The notes under the pieces are model-generated. The model was not told the DNA's origin and made no database searches. It was given only the letters and a program-made list of their open reading frames with translations. DNA of 64,000 nt from Thioalkalivibrio sp. ALJ24 (GTDB taxonomy: Bacteria; Pseudomonadota; Gammaproteobacteria; Ectothiorhodospirales; Ectothiorhodospiraceae): NCBI RefSeq assembly GCF_000377785.1, contig NZ_KB898730.1:133927-197926 (forward strand), given 5' to 3'. The stretch's first letter is position 1; the number at the start of each line of letters is the position of its first letter. The position numbers were made by a program, and so were the translations under genes. Positions 45,393 through 54,679 of this stretch are shown piece after piece.

Positions 45393-45450
45393 GTGGAGCT
45401 CAAGCCGGGGGCATGTCGGCCGTCACAGGGGGCGGAAACGGAGGATGAAG

Positions 45451-47355
45451 ATGAAGATAAAGGGCCTGCGCCTCAAACTGATCCTGCTGGTGATCGCCGT
45501 CAGCACCATCCCGCTCTCGATCATGGGCGGGGTGACCTTCCACAGCATGAAGGGTCAGCTGCAGTCCAGCCTGGAACAGACCCTGGTCAACGTCGGCGAG
45601 CAGGTGCAGGCGGCGGTGGATCGGCAGGTGCTGGACCATGGTCGGGCCCTGCGCAGCCTGGCCCGCGCCGATCTCGACGACCCGGCCGACGCGCAGGCCG
45701 CGCTGGAGGGCATGCGCGAGGAATATTCCGGCTTCCGTTGGGCCGGCCTGCTGGATGAAGACGGCGAGGTCCTGGCGGGAACCGGTGATGCGGGTGAACG
45801 GACGGGCGCCGGCAGCGAGGGTACCCGCGACGCGATGCTGGCTGCGGCCAGGGCCGGCGAACGCCTGCTGGATGTAGACTTGGAGGCCGATTCCGCCGAC
45901 GGGCGCTTCATTACCTACCTCGAATCCCTGGACGACGGCCGCGTGCTGGCGGCCCAACTGCCGATGGACGTGATCCGCGCGGTGTCCGATCGGGTGACGA
46001 TCGGCGAGACCGGCCGGGTCACGCTGTTCAATGGTGACGGCCGCCTGATCGGACACCGCGACATGGGCCGGTTCGGCTATGACATGAGCGACTACGCCAT
46101 CATGGAGGCGCCGGTGCGCCATCGCGAGGGGGACCCGGGCGGGGAGTTCCTCAGTGGCGACGGGGAGCGCAAATGGGGTCTCACGCTGATGCTGCCGGAG
46201 ATGGCGCAGGAGTATGGCGTCCACTGGGGTCTGATCGTGGATCAGGCCCTGTCCGAGCTGTACGCCCCGGTGAACATGCTGTGGTGGCTGCTATGGGCAC
46301 TGTGGGTGGTCGCCTTCCTGGTCGCGCTGGTGATCGGATGGATCTACGCCGGTGTGCTCACGCGACCGCTGGAACGCCTGGCGAACGGTCTGGAGGCGGT
46401 CGGTCAGGGCTCCGCCGACCTCGGGTACCGCGTGAACATCGGCACGGATGACGAGATCGGCCGTACCGGGCGCGCGTTCAACCAGGTGATGGAGCGGCTG
46501 TCCGGCCTGATCGGCCAGGTGGCGGATGCCGCCGACGGGATCGCCGCCTCGGCGCGCCAGCTGGAAGGACGCAGCGCGGAACTGAGCCGGGCGACCGGCG
46601 AGCAGCGCAGCGATGTCGAGCAGGTGGTCACCGCGATGAATCAGATGTCGGCCACCGTGCAGGAGGTCGCGAACAATACCCAGAGCACCGCGGAGCAGGC
46701 CGATCAGGCGACACAGGCGGTGCATGGCGGGCGTGAAGTGGTGACTGTCACGCAGGAGACGATCAATGCGCTGGCCGGGGAGATCAACCGCTCGCGCGAC
46801 GTGATCGACGAGCTCAAGGGTGACAGCGACAACATTGGCACCATCCTGCAGGTGATCGAGGAGATCGCCGACAAGACCAACCTGCTGGCGCTGAACGCGG
46901 CGATCGAGGCGGCGCGGGCCGGAGAGGCCGGGCGGGGCTTTGCCGTGGTGGCGGACGAGGTCCGGCATCTGGCGCAGCGCACCAACGACTCCACCGGCGA
47001 GATCCGCGGGATTATCGAGAAGTTGCAGGGCGCGGCCGGGCGCGCGGTGGAGGCGATGGATGCCAGTCAGCGGCAGGCCGAGTCCAGCGTCAGCAAGGCC
47101 GACGAGGCCCGCAATTCACTGGACGCCATCGACCGGTCGGTCAGCACCATCGACGACATGACCCGGCAGGTGGCCAGTGCCACCGAGCAGCAGAGCCAGG
47201 TCGCCGAGGAGATCAACCGCAACGTGCACCACATCAACGATCTGGCGGCGCAGAGTGCCGACGGGGCCTCCGACATGCAGCAGGCGGTGGAGGCTCTGGA
47301 GGCCCTCGCCCAGCAGCTGCAGCAGGAGGTCGCCGGCTACCGACAGCAGGTTTGA
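45451..47355 (+). CDS. methyl-accepting chemotaxis protein
   Basis: A 634-residue chemoreceptor. The second of two ATGs (45451) is chosen because GGAGG then has 6 nt spacing. Spans near 8-28 and 276-300 flank a ~245-residue periplasmic Cache-type sensor. HAMP (about 300-355) follows, then the signalling domain with the hairpin tip [20 protein letters not shown] and [20 protein letters not shown]. Adaptation sites are likely along the flanking helices. The C-terminus lacks the NWETF pentapeptide. Ligand unknown. Confidence 0.9.
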   Translation: MKIKGLRLKLILLVIAVSTIPLSIMGGVTFHSMKGQLQSSLEQTLVNVGEQVQAAVDRQVLDHGRALRSLARADLDDPADAQAALEGMREEYSGFRWAGLLDEDGEVLAGTGDAGERTGAGSEGTRDAMLAAARAGERLLDVDLEADSADGRFITYLESLDDGRVLAAQLPMDVIRAVSDRVTIGETGRVTLFNGDGRLIGHRDMGRFGYDMSDYAIMEAPVRHREGDPGGEFLSGDGERKWGLTLMLPEMAQEYGVHWGLIVDQALSELYAPVNMLWWLLWALWVVAFLVALVIGWIYAGVLTRPLERLANGLEAVGQGSADLGYRVNIGTDDEIGRTGRAFNQVMERLSGLIGQVADAADGIAASARQLEGRSAELSRATGEQRSDVEQVVTAMNQMSATVQEVANNTQSTAEQADQATQAVHGGREVVTVTQETINALAGEINRSRDVIDELKGDSDNIGTILQVIEEIADKTNLLALNAAIEAARAGEAGRGFAVVADEVRHLAQRTNDSTGEIRGIIEKLQGAAGRAVEAMDASQRQAESSVSKADEARNSLDAIDRSVSTIDDMTRQVASATEQQSQVAEEINRNVHHINDLAAQSADGASDMQQAVEALEALAQQLQQEVAGYRQQV

Positions 47356-47358
47356 GGG

Positions 47359-47712
47359 CTATTCCGCACCGAGGGCCCGGGCGTTCTCCGGGCCCCAGCC
47401 GAGCCGCACGCGGCCGGCGTGTTCGATCACCGGACGGCGGATCAGGGTCGGCTTCTCCAGCATCAGGGCCAGTGCGCTGTCCTCGTCGAGGGACTCGCGC
47501 TGTTCCTTCGGCAGCTGACGCCAGGTCGCGCCGCGGCGGTTGATCAGGGTCTCCCAGCCCAGCTCCATCGCCCATTCGCGCAGCCGTTCGGGATCCAGTC
47601 CGTCCTTGCGGAAATCCACGAAGCGATGTTCCACGCCGGCCGCCTCCAGTGCCCGGCGTGCCCGCCGCACGGTGTCGCAGTTGGAGATGCCGTGGAGAAC
47701 GACCTCAGACAT
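47359..47712 (-). CDS. ArsC-family (YffB-like) reductase
   Basis: A 117-residue protein of the ArsC/Spx/YffB thioredoxin-like family: [20 protein letters not shown] with the single catalytic Cys (residue 12), then [16 protein letters not shown] and [13 protein letters not shown], then [15 protein letters not shown]. Only one Cys, without the arsenate-reductase pattern of ArsC, so a glutathione-dependent role is more likely. It overlaps the end of dapD by 8 bp and is co-transcribed with it, as seen in other gammaproteobacteria. Confidence 0.85.
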   Translation of the reverse strand: MSEVVLHGISNCDTVRRARRALEAAGVEHRFVDFRKDGLDPERLREWAMELGWETLINRRGATWRQLPKEQRESLDEDSALALMLEKPTLIRRPVIEHAGRVRLGWGPENARALGAE

Positions 47713-48526
47713 CGCGCAGCAGTTCGTTGATACCGACCTTGGCCTTGGTCTGCTCGTCGACGCGCTTGACGATCACCGCGCAGTACAGCGAGTACTTGCC
47801 GTTTTCCGCCGGCAGGGTTCCGGGCACGACCACCGCGCCGGCCGGCACGCGGCCGCGGATGATTTCGTCGTTCTCGCGGTCGTAGATGCGGGTCGACTGG
47901 CCGAGGTAGACACCCATGGAGATCACCGCGCCTTCCTCGACGATCATGCCTTCGACCACCTCGGAGCGGGCGCCGATGAAGCAGTTGTCCTCGATGATGG
48001 TCGGGTTGGCCTGCAGCGGTTCCAGCACGCCGCCGATGCCGACGCCGCCGGACAGGTGCACGTTCTTGCCGATCTGCGCGCAGGAGCCGACCGTGGCCCA
48101 GGTATCCACCATGGTGCCTTCGTCCACGTAGGCGCCGATGTTCACGTAGGAGGGCATCAGCACCACGTTGGGGCCGATGTAGCTGCCGTGACGGGCGGTC
48201 GCCGGCGGCACCACGCGCACGCCGCCTTCGCGGAAGTCGCGGCTGGAGGTGTCGGCGTACTTGGAGGCGACCTTGTCATAGTAGTTGGTGAAGCCGCCCT
48301 TGATGAACTCGTTCTCCGAGATGCGGAAGGACAGCAGGACCGCCTTCTTCAGCCATTCGTTGACCACCCACTCGCCGTTGCTCTTCTCGGCGACGCGGGC
48401 GCGGCCGCTGTCGAGCATGTCCAGCGCCTCGTTCACGGCGTCGCGCACACTGGTCTCGACGTTGCGCGGGCTGATCTCGGTGCGGCGCTCGAAGGCGGTT
48501 TCGATGGTGCTCTGCAGATCCGACAT
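47705..48526 (-). CDS. dapD: tetrahydrodipicolinate N-succinyltransferase DapD
   Basis: A 273-residue protein (typical length) from the ATG at 48526, with AAGGAA upstream. Left-handed beta-helix hexapeptide repeats run through [40 protein letters not shown] and [20 protein letters not shown]. It transfers succinyl from succinyl-CoA to tetrahydrodipicolinate in lysine and meso-diaminopimelate biosynthesis. It follows dapC, the next enzyme of the pathway, on the same strand 95 bp away. Confidence 0.95.
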   Translation of the reverse strand: MSDLQSTIETAFERRTEISPRNVETSVRDAVNEALDMLDSGRARVAEKSNGEWVVNEWLKKAVLLSFRISENEFIKGGFTNYYDKVASKYADTSSRDFREGGVRVVPPATARHGSYIGPNVVLMPSYVNIGAYVDEGTMVDTWATVGSCAQIGKNVHLSGGVGIGGVLEPLQANPTIIEDNCFIGARSEVVEGMIVEEGAVISMGVYLGQSTRIYDRENDEIIRGRVPAGAVVVPGTLPAENGKYSLYCAVIVKRVDEQTKAKVGINELLRDV

Positions 48527-48620
48527 GGTGACGTTTCCTTGTGGTCGATCGTAGGACGGAAAATCGTGATGCGAAAATTCTCGTTTGAAAGGGGGGCCGT
48601 GACGGGCTCGGCGAACCGCC

Positions 48621-49817
48621 TCAACGATACAGCGCGACGATGCGCTCGGCGGCCTCGACACAGGCCTCGGGTTCGGCGACCAGCGCCATGCGTACATGGC
48701 CGGCGCCCGGGTTGTAGCCGCTGTCGGGGTGGCTGCGGCCGAGATAGCGCCCGGGCAGCACGGTGACCCCGGCCTCGGCATACAGGCGGCGGGCGAAGGC
48801 TTCGTCGTCGCCGTCCGGCACCCGCGGCCACAGGTAGAAACCGGCCTCGGGCGTGCTGACCTCCATTACCTCCTGGAGCTTCGGCACCACGCGGGCGAAC
48901 TTCTCGGCGTAGACGTCGCGGTTGGTCTCGACGTGGGCCTCGTCCGCCCAGGCCGCGCGGCTGACCGCCTGAGTCGGGGTCGGCAGGGTGCAGCCGTGGT
49001 AGGTGCGGTACAGCGCGAAGCGTTCGAGGATCCCGGCGTCGCCGGCCACGAAGCCCGAACGCAGCCCCGGCAGGTTGGAGCGCTTGGACAGGCTGTGGAA
49101 CGCGATGCAGCGCCGGAACGTGTCGTTGCCCATGCGCGCGGCGGCGCCCAGCAGCCCCGGCGGCGGATGGCCGCGCGGATGGTAGATCTCGGAATAGCAC
49201 TCGTCGGCGGCGATCACGAAGTCGTGACGTTCGGCCAGCTCGATCAGGGTCTGCAGCTGGTCCTCGGGGATCACCGTGCCCGCCGGATTGCCGGGGTTGC
49301 AGACGTAGACCAGCTGGATCGATGCCCACAGCGATTCAGGGACCTGCGAGAAGTCCGGCAGGCAGCCGTGTTCGGCGTCCAGGTCGTAGAACGCCGGTTC
49401 GGCCCCGGCCAGCAGCGCCGCGCCTTCGTAGATCTGGTAGAACGGGTTGGGCATCAGCACGCGGGCCCCGGCGCGCGGATCGACCACCGCCTGGGCGATG
49501 GCGAACAGCGCCTCGCGGGTTCCCGCGACCGGCAGGATCTGGCGCTCCGGGTCGATCCCGTCGGGCAGGGTGAAGCGCTGCTGCAGCCACAGGGCGATGG
49601 TCTCGCGCAGGGCAGGGGCGCCACGCGTGGTCGGATAGTGGTTGTAGCCGCTGACCGCCGCCTGCAGTGTGGGCTCGACGAAATCGGGCAGCGCGTGCCG
49701 CGGTTCGCCGATGGACAGCGCGATCGGATCCACGTCCCCGGGCAGCTCCAGATCGGCGAACAGCGCCCGCAGGCGTTCGAACGGATAGGGCTGGAGCCGG
49801 TCGAGGTCGGGGTTCAT
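48621..49817 (-). CDS. dapC: succinyldiaminopimelate transaminase DapC
   Basis: A 398-residue class I aminotransferase. Substrate-site motifs ([28 protein letters not shown]) and PLP-site [18 protein letters not shown] with the Lys are visible, along with [14 protein letters not shown] and [10 protein letters not shown]. The genetic link with dapD supports DapC (N-succinyl-LL-diaminopimelate:2-oxoglutarate aminotransferase). ArgD, encoded at 59235-60431, can supply this activity in other species. Confidence 0.9.
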   Translation of the reverse strand: MNPDLDRLQPYPFERLRALFADLELPGDVDPIALSIGEPRHALPDFVEPTLQAAVSGYNHYPTTRGAPALRETIALWLQQRFTLPDGIDPERQILPVAGTREALFAIAQAVVDPRAGARVLMPNPFYQIYEGAALLAGAEPAFYDLDAEHGCLPDFSQVPESLWASIQLVYVCNPGNPAGTVIPEDQLQTLIELAERHDFVIAADECYSEIYHPRGHPPPGLLGAAARMGNDTFRRCIAFHSLSKRSNLPGLRSGFVAGDAGILERFALYRTYHGCTLPTPTQAVSRAAWADEAHVETNRDVYAEKFARVVPKLQEVMEVSTPEAGFYLWPRVPDGDDEAFARRLYAEAGVTVLPGRYLGRSHPDSGYNPGAGHVRMALVAEPEACVEAAERIVALYR

Positions 49818-49905
49818 CGCGTGCTCGTTACGGGACGGAAAACCCGCCAGTATACGGCAGGCGGCGGGCCGGTCCCAGTATTCCGTGCGGGCGCCGGGGC
49901 CGTGT

Positions 49906-50226
49906 TCAGTAGACAGGCATGTTCACGTCCACCTCGCGAGCCCAGGCGTCCACCCCGCCGCGCAGGTTGATCACGTCGCGGAATCCCGAGCGCTCGAGGA
50001 AGCCCGCAACCTGCTGGCTGCGTACGCCGTGGTGACAGATCACCACGATCTCGGCTCGAGGGTCGAGTTCATCGCGGCGCGCCGGAATCTGGCCCATCGG
50101 CAGCAGTCGCGAGCCTTCGATATGGCAGTGCTCGAACTCCCAGGGTTCGCGCACGTCCAGCAGCAGCGGAGGCGGATTCGCGGTCGCGAGATAGTCGTTC
50201 AGTTGCGAGGCGGTCATCTGGCGCAT
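49906..50226 (-). CDS. rhodanese-like sulfurtransferase
   Basis: A 106-residue single-domain rhodanese; the start at 50226 (MRQMTASQLNDYL) is chosen, as the longer frame runs into the SIMPL gene. The active-site loop is VICHHGVRSQQVAGFL with the catalytic Cys in CHHGVRS, and LLLDVREPWEFEHCHIEGS and NLRGGVDAWAREVD are conserved. It moves sulfane sulfur. It may be co-transcribed with the SIMPL gene upstream. Confidence 0.85.
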   Translation of the reverse strand: MRQMTASQLNDYLATANPPPLLLDVREPWEFEHCHIEGSRLLPMGQIPARRDELDPRAEIVVICHHGVRSQQVAGFLERSGFRDVINLRGGVDAWAREVDVNMPVY

Positions 50227-50248
50227 GGGCGTGGCAACGGTCCTGAAA

Positions 50249-50998
50249 TCAGCGGGGCGAAACCCGCAGGGTGTCCGCTCCCAGGGCCTGAATGCGACCG
50301 TCCACACGGACGGTCAGGGTGCTTTCGCCGGCTTCCAGGGCCGGGGCACTGGATACCCCTTCGGCGCGTGCCATCATCGGCTGCGGGGCGCGGCTGCCTT
50401 CATGCGTGAGCTCCATCTCCAGTGGCCGCAGGTGCGAGGCTCCGATACTGCGCGCCATCGCCCGGGCCTCGTCCTTCATGTCGATCACGGCCTCGTCGAT
50501 CATTTCGCGGCGCACCTCGCGCCGGAGATCCGCGGATACCCCGAAACGGATGCCGCTGACGGTGAGGTCGTGTTCCTGCTGCAGCTCGCCGACGCGTTCA
50601 GCGAGACTGTCGAAATCGCCGCCGCGCAGTTCCAGACTCTGGCGTACCTGCCAGGCGGTGATCCGGCTACGGTCGTTGCGTTCCTGGATCGCGCGGGTGC
50701 TGTAGTCCATGGTGCGGCTGTCGATTTCCTCGAACTCCTCCAGCATCGCGAGTGCGCCTTCCATCATCCGGTTGACCCTGGCCGCGGCGTCGCGTGCCTC
50801 GGGTTCCCGCGCCTCGGCCACCAGGGTGGCGATCATGCGGTCGTTCTCCACCTGACGCTCGGCGGTGCCGGACAGCTTGAACACCGTGGCGCCTTCGCCG
50901 CCAGAGGCCGGAGTCATGGCGGCAGCGACGGCCAGGATCAGGCCGCCGACGGCGGGAATGAGGCTGCGGGGCAGGATCCGGACGGTAGCAGCAGACAT
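50249..50998 (-). CDS. exported SIMPL-domain (DUF541) protein
   Basis: A 249-residue protein; the ATG at 50998 has AGGAG upstream, and the long upstream frame is spurious. A signal peptide (LIPAVGGLILAVAAAMTPAS) is followed by the SIMPL domain (FKLSGTAERQVENDRMIATL, LEEFEEIDSRTMDYSTRAIQ, DEARAMARSIGAS). SIMPL proteins are periplasmic and of unknown function, some affecting stress tolerance. Confidence 0.8.
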   Translation of the reverse strand: MSAATVRILPRSLIPAVGGLILAVAAAMTPASGGEGATVFKLSGTAERQVENDRMIATLVAEAREPEARDAAARVNRMMEGALAMLEEFEEIDSRTMDYSTRAIQERNDRSRITAWQVRQSLELRGGDFDSLAERVGELQQEHDLTVSGIRFGVSADLRREVRREMIDEAVIDMKDEARAMARSIGASHLRPLEMELTHEGSRAPQPMMARAEGVSSAPALEAGESTLTVRVDGRIQALGADTLRVSPR

Positions 50999-51035
50999 GG
51001 CGGCTCCTTGGCGTGGCTTGTTCAGTCCGTGGGCG

Positions 51036-52229
51036 TCAGGCCATGCGGTCGCGCACCAGGCGCACTCCCGCGAATACGTGGCGTTTCTCCGGGGTGAAGA
51101 AATTGCGCAGGCTCGGCCGGCACAGGATCGGGTCGCTCCATTCGCTGCCGCCGCGCAGCACCCGGTGCTCGCCATCGAACCACGGCATCGAGAACCCCTC
51201 ATAAGGATAGGCACGAAATCCCGGATAGGGGAAGAATGCGTTGGCACACCATTCCCACACCTGCCCGGTGCCCTGCAGCCGGCCATCCCGGGCGGCACGT
51301 TCCCATTCGTGTTCGTGTGGCAGGCGCGCGCCGGCCCAGCGGGCGTGGGCCCGCGCTGCAAACCACGACAGGCCCATGGCCGGGGCCGCGTCGGCCAGCG
51401 GGCGGGCGCCGTCCGGCCGGGTCTGCCACCAGCGCCCGTCCGCGCCACGCCACCAGCCCAGCGGTCCTCGGGCGCCCGTGCGCTGCAGCCAGTCGCGGCC
51501 GTCGGGACCCCAGAACTCGGGGCGGCGATAGCCGTCCTGCTCGATGAATGCCACGTGTTCGGCGTTGCTGACCGGGCGCGCGGCGATCTCGAATGGCCCG
51601 GTGGTGGTCGGGTGGGGGTCGCGCTCGTTGTCAAAGGCATCGATGCCGTCGTGGCCCACGGTGTGGGTCGCCCGCGGGAAAGGGATCCAGGCCGGGTGCC
51701 CGGGTGCCCTGTCCCCTGTCGCGGGGGCCCCGGGCCGTGGCGCGGCGGGGGCCTGTCCGGGCTCCGCACCGTTCAGCCGGGCGAACCAGCGGACCTGCTC
51801 CAGGGTTTCCAGATGCATCGCGTGGTGCTGGGCAAGAAACCCCACGAGGTAGTCGCCGACCATCAGCGGATGCTCACGGATCGCCGGGGCTTCCAGCCAT
51901 TCGCGGTGCAGGGACTGACGTTCGCGCCCCCAGGCCCGCAGCCGCTCCCGCGGGGGCAGCCGGCCTCCACGTCGCCATTTGGGGCTCAGTTCGGGGAGAT
52001 ACAGGTCGTGCCAGTCGCGCCCGATCGCGGGCGGGCGCTGTGGCAGGCGTTCGTCCAGCCAGACGGCCTCGATGAAGTGGCAGTGGGCGTAGTGCCAGTC
52101 CACCGGACTGAGGTCGGGATGGTATTGATTGCGTCCTGTTGCCGCCGGGGTGGCGTCCAGAGCCCGGTTCAGGCGTGCCTGCTGGCTTGCCAGGCAGTCG
52201 CGCAGGTCGGGGTGCGTGTGCGGGTTCAT
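51036..52229 (-). CDS. egtB: ergothioneine biosynthesis protein EgtB
   Basis: A 397-residue protein with the two EgtB parts. The N-terminal DinB-like part carries the iron ligands in HYAHCHFIEAVWLDERL and HHAMHLETLEQVRW. The C-terminal FGE-sulfatase domain ends with GQVWEWCANAFFPYPGFRAY and HRVLRGGSEWSD. EgtB is the iron-dependent sulfoxide synthase that joins the sulfur donor to N-alpha-trimethylhistidine. It is followed upstream by egtC on the same strand, with egtD divergent, so the assignment is supported by context. EgtA and EgtE are not in the window. Confidence 0.9.
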   Translation of the reverse strand: MNPHTHPDLRDCLASQQARLNRALDATPAATGRNQYHPDLSPVDWHYAHCHFIEAVWLDERLPQRPPAIGRDWHDLYLPELSPKWRRGGRLPPRERLRAWGRERQSLHREWLEAPAIREHPLMVGDYLVGFLAQHHAMHLETLEQVRWFARLNGAEPGQAPAAPRPGAPATGDRAPGHPAWIPFPRATHTVGHDGIDAFDNERDPHPTTTGPFEIAARPVSNAEHVAFIEQDGYRRPEFWGPDGRDWLQRTGARGPLGWWRGADGRWWQTRPDGARPLADAAPAMGLSWFAARAHARWAGARLPHEHEWERAARDGRLQGTGQVWEWCANAFFPYPGFRAYPYEGFSMPWFDGEHRVLRGGSEWSDPILCRPSLRNFFTPEKRHVFAGVRLVRDRMA

Positions 52230-52244
52230 GCGGGAAGAGACGGT

Positions 52245-53027
52245 TTACAGCGCAAGCAGTTCCGGGGGCGTGTCCGGCTCCACGCACAGCAGGTGATGTG
52301 GAGGCACCGCCCGCCAGGCCTCGCGGTCGGTCAGGGGTTCGGAGGCGATCACCACGCTGCCGTCGGGGAACGCCTCGTCGTCGGTGGTGTAGTACAGGCT
52401 GGGACAGTCCATGTTGACCGCGTGGCGGCTGGCGACGATGCGCCGGCCGTCGCCGATGATCACGTTGAGCAGCGCGCCCTGGTCCTCCAGCCATTCGGCC
52501 ACCAGCGAGAAGGCCTCGCCCAGTGCGCCTTCCAGCGAGGTGTCGGGGTCGTCGGCCAGCAGCTGGCGGATCAGGGCAAACAGATACTCCGAGTCGGTGC
52601 TGCCGCGGATGCCTTCCTCGATGGCCGGCTCCAGGCGCTGCTGGATGCAGCGGCGGATGCGCGGGAGAAAGTCACGAATCAATCCATTGTGACTGTAGAG
52701 CAGTCCATCGCAGGCAAACGGCTGGGCATTGGCGGTGTCGCCGCCGAAGCCGGGCGTGGCACTGCGGATGGCGGCTATCCACTGCGGCTGATACAGGTGG
52801 CCGGCGAGGGTCTGCAGGTTGGGGTCCTGCCAGATCGGGTCGGCGCGGCGGTAGTTCAGCGGGGTGCCGTCGGGTTCGAACCAGCCGAAGCCGAATCCGT
52901 CTGCGTTGAGTCGGGCATACACCAGCTCCTGTGGCGAGACGGCCTGCTCGGTCAACGAGTGCGGCGGGTCCAGCAGCAGGGAGCGCAGGGCCAGGGGTGG
53001 ACCGAGATAGGCGAGGTGGCGGCACAT
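52245..53027 (-). CDS. egtC: ergothioneine biosynthesis amidohydrolase EgtC
   Basis: A 260-residue class II glutamine amidotransferase-type hydrolase. Cys2 is the catalytic nucleophile (MCRHLAYLG). Other conserved features are NADGFGFGWFEPDG, FACDGLLYSHNGLI and IRGSTDSEYLFALI. It removes the gamma-glutamyl group from the sulfoxide intermediate made by EgtB. egtB follows 15 bp downstream. The presence of EgtC suggests the gamma-glutamylcysteine-using route. Confidence 0.9.
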   Translation of the reverse strand: MCRHLAYLGPPLALRSLLLDPPHSLTEQAVSPQELVYARLNADGFGFGWFEPDGTPLNYRRADPIWQDPNLQTLAGHLYQPQWIAAIRSATPGFGGDTANAQPFACDGLLYSHNGLIRDFLPRIRRCIQQRLEPAIEEGIRGSTDSEYLFALIRQLLADDPDTSLEGALGEAFSLVAEWLEDQGALLNVIIGDGRRIVASRHAVNMDCPSLYYTTDDEAFPDGSVVIASEPLTDREAWRAVPPHHLLCVEPDTPPELLAL

Positions 53028-53141
53028 GGGCGTCGGCGGTTCGGGGTGGCTCGGGAAAGTCCGCTCGGAGAACTCCGCTGCTGGGAGCCGTTGCAGTTTT
53101 CATGCTAGCGTGCCGCAAAACCCAGGACGACGGAACCCCTG

Positions 53142-54167
53142 ATGGCCGCATCTCCCGCCGAGCGCATGTCCCGCCGCTATTCCCGCCGCACGGTCGAGGT
53201 TCGCGATCCCCACGCCGAGCTCCTCGCGGATTTCCGCGCAGGGATGCTGGAGGCGCCGCGCAGCCTGCCGCCCAAATATTTCTACGACGCGCGCGGATCT
53301 GCACTGTTCGATGCCATCTGTGACACCCCGGAATACTACCCGACCCGGCTCGAGGCCTCGCTGCTGGAACGCAACGCGGCGGCGATCATCGAGGCGGCGG
53401 GTGCCGACACACTGGTGGAGCTGGGCAGCGGGACCTCGCGCAAGACCGAATACCTGCTGGCGCCGCTCGAGCGGGCCGCGGGCGAGGAGTCCCTGTACGT
53501 AGCCAACGACGTGTGCCCGGAGATCCTCGACGAGGCCGGTGAACGGCTCCTCGAGCGCTTTCCCGGGCTGACCATTCACGCGCTGGCGGGCGACTACGGC
53601 GCCGCGCTGGAGGCCCTCAGAGCGGACGGGGCGGCCGGACAGGACGGGGCGCGCCTGTTCACCTTCCTCGGCAGCAGTCTGGGCAACTTCGAGGATCCCG
53701 AGGCGATCGAGCTGCTGCGTGCGATCCGTCGCACCATGGGGTCGGACGATCATCTGCTGCTGGGGCTGGACCGGGTGAAGCCGGTGGACGTGCTGGAGGC
53801 CGCCTACGACGACGCCGCGGGGGTAACCGCGGCCTTCAATCTGAACCTGCTGTCGGTACTCAACCGCGAGCTGGGGGCGGATTTTGACGAACGCGGCTTC
53901 CGCCACCGGGCACCCTTCAACCACGAGGAGTCGCGCATCGAGATGCACCTGGTCGCGCAGGTCTCCCAGAAGGTCCGTGTGGAGGCCTTCGCGACCACGC
54001 TGGAGCTGGAGGCCGGCGAGGTGATCCGTACCGAGATCTCGCGCAAGTTCGACGCGAAGATGATCGATCGGCTGCTCTCCGCCAGCGGCCTGCGGCGTGA
54101 ACGCGAGTGGCTGGCCGGCGACGGCTGGTATTCCCTCCTGATGCTGCGTCCTGATCCGGCAGGCTGA
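53142..54167 (+). CDS. egtD: L-histidine N-alpha-methyltransferase EgtD
   Basis: A 341-residue protein of the EgtD family: LPPKYFYDARGSALFDAICD and YYPTRLEASLLE, SAM motif LVELGSGTSRKTEYLL, and LFTFLGSSLGNFEDPEAI and VAAFNLNLLSVLNRELGADF-like AAFNLNLLSVLNRELGADF. It trimethylates histidine, the first step to ergothioneine. It is divergent from egtC, 114 bp away, so the two promoters share one region. It ends overlapping sixA (TGATG). Confidence 0.9.
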   Translation: MAASPAERMSRRYSRRTVEVRDPHAELLADFRAGMLEAPRSLPPKYFYDARGSALFDAICDTPEYYPTRLEASLLERNAAAIIEAAGADTLVELGSGTSRKTEYLLAPLERAAGEESLYVANDVCPEILDEAGERLLERFPGLTIHALAGDYGAALEALRADGAAGQDGARLFTFLGSSLGNFEDPEAIELLRAIRRTMGSDDHLLLGLDRVKPVDVLEAAYDDAAGVTAAFNLNLLSVLNRELGADFDERGFRHRAPFNHEESRIEMHLVAQVSQKVRVEAFATTLELEAGEVIRTEISRKFDAKMIDRLLSASGLRREREWLAGDGWYSLLMLRPDPAG

Positions 54168-54679
54168 TGATGCAGTGCCCCGATCTGGTGTTGCTCCGGC
54201 ATGCGCAGGCGGGCGATCCCGCTGATTTCGACGGTCCCGATCGCGACCGTCCCCTGACCCGTGAGGGCGAGGCCAGCGCGGCGGCCATGGCGCGTGCGCT
54301 GGTCCCGCTGCTGGGGGAGCCGGCCCGGATCTGGGTCAGTCCCTGGTTGCGGGCGCGGCAGACGGCCGAACCGCTGGCGCATGCCCTCGCGTGCACCCCG
54401 GAGGCGGTGGACTGGCTGCGTCCGGGTCAGCTGGCGGGCCTGGAGTTGCAGGGTCGGCTGCAGGCGGAGAAGAAGGGCGGCAGCATCGTACTGGTGGGAC
54501 ACGAACCGGACCTGTCGCGGCTGGCCGGGCGGCTGCTGGGCGCGGCCGGCGGGGCGTCCCCGGTGGAACTGGGCAAGGGGGATGCCTGCGGCCTGTGCGG
54601 CCATCTGCCGGGGCCGCTACGCCTGGTCTGGTACCTGCCACGGGCGGTACTGGAGCGCATGGGCGGGGGGCAAACATGA
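54167..54679 (+). CDS. sixA: phosphohistidine phosphatase SixA
   Basis: A 170-residue histidine phosphatase of the SixA type. The catalytic RHG is degenerate (LLRHAQAG) as in SixA. The later VSPWLRARQTAEPLA and VLVGHEPDLSRLAG hold the second His and the Arg. It removes phosphate from phosphohistidine domains of phosphorelay proteins. It overlaps egtD by 1 bp and ppx by 4 bp, so all three are likely co-transcribed. Confidence 0.85.
   Translation: MMQCPDLVLLRHAQAGDPADFDGPDRDRPLTREGEASAAAMARALVPLLGEPARIWVSPWLRARQTAEPLAHALACTPEAVDWLRPGQLAGLELQGRLQAEKKGGSIVLVGHEPDLSRLAGRLLGAAGGASPVELGKGDACGLCGHLPGPLRLVWYLPRAVLERMGGGQT

Noticed and set aside
50249..51769. A 506-residue frame including the SIMPL protein
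   Set aside because: The SIMPL gene has its own ATG, signal peptide and ribosome site at 50998; the rest overlaps egtB in another frame.
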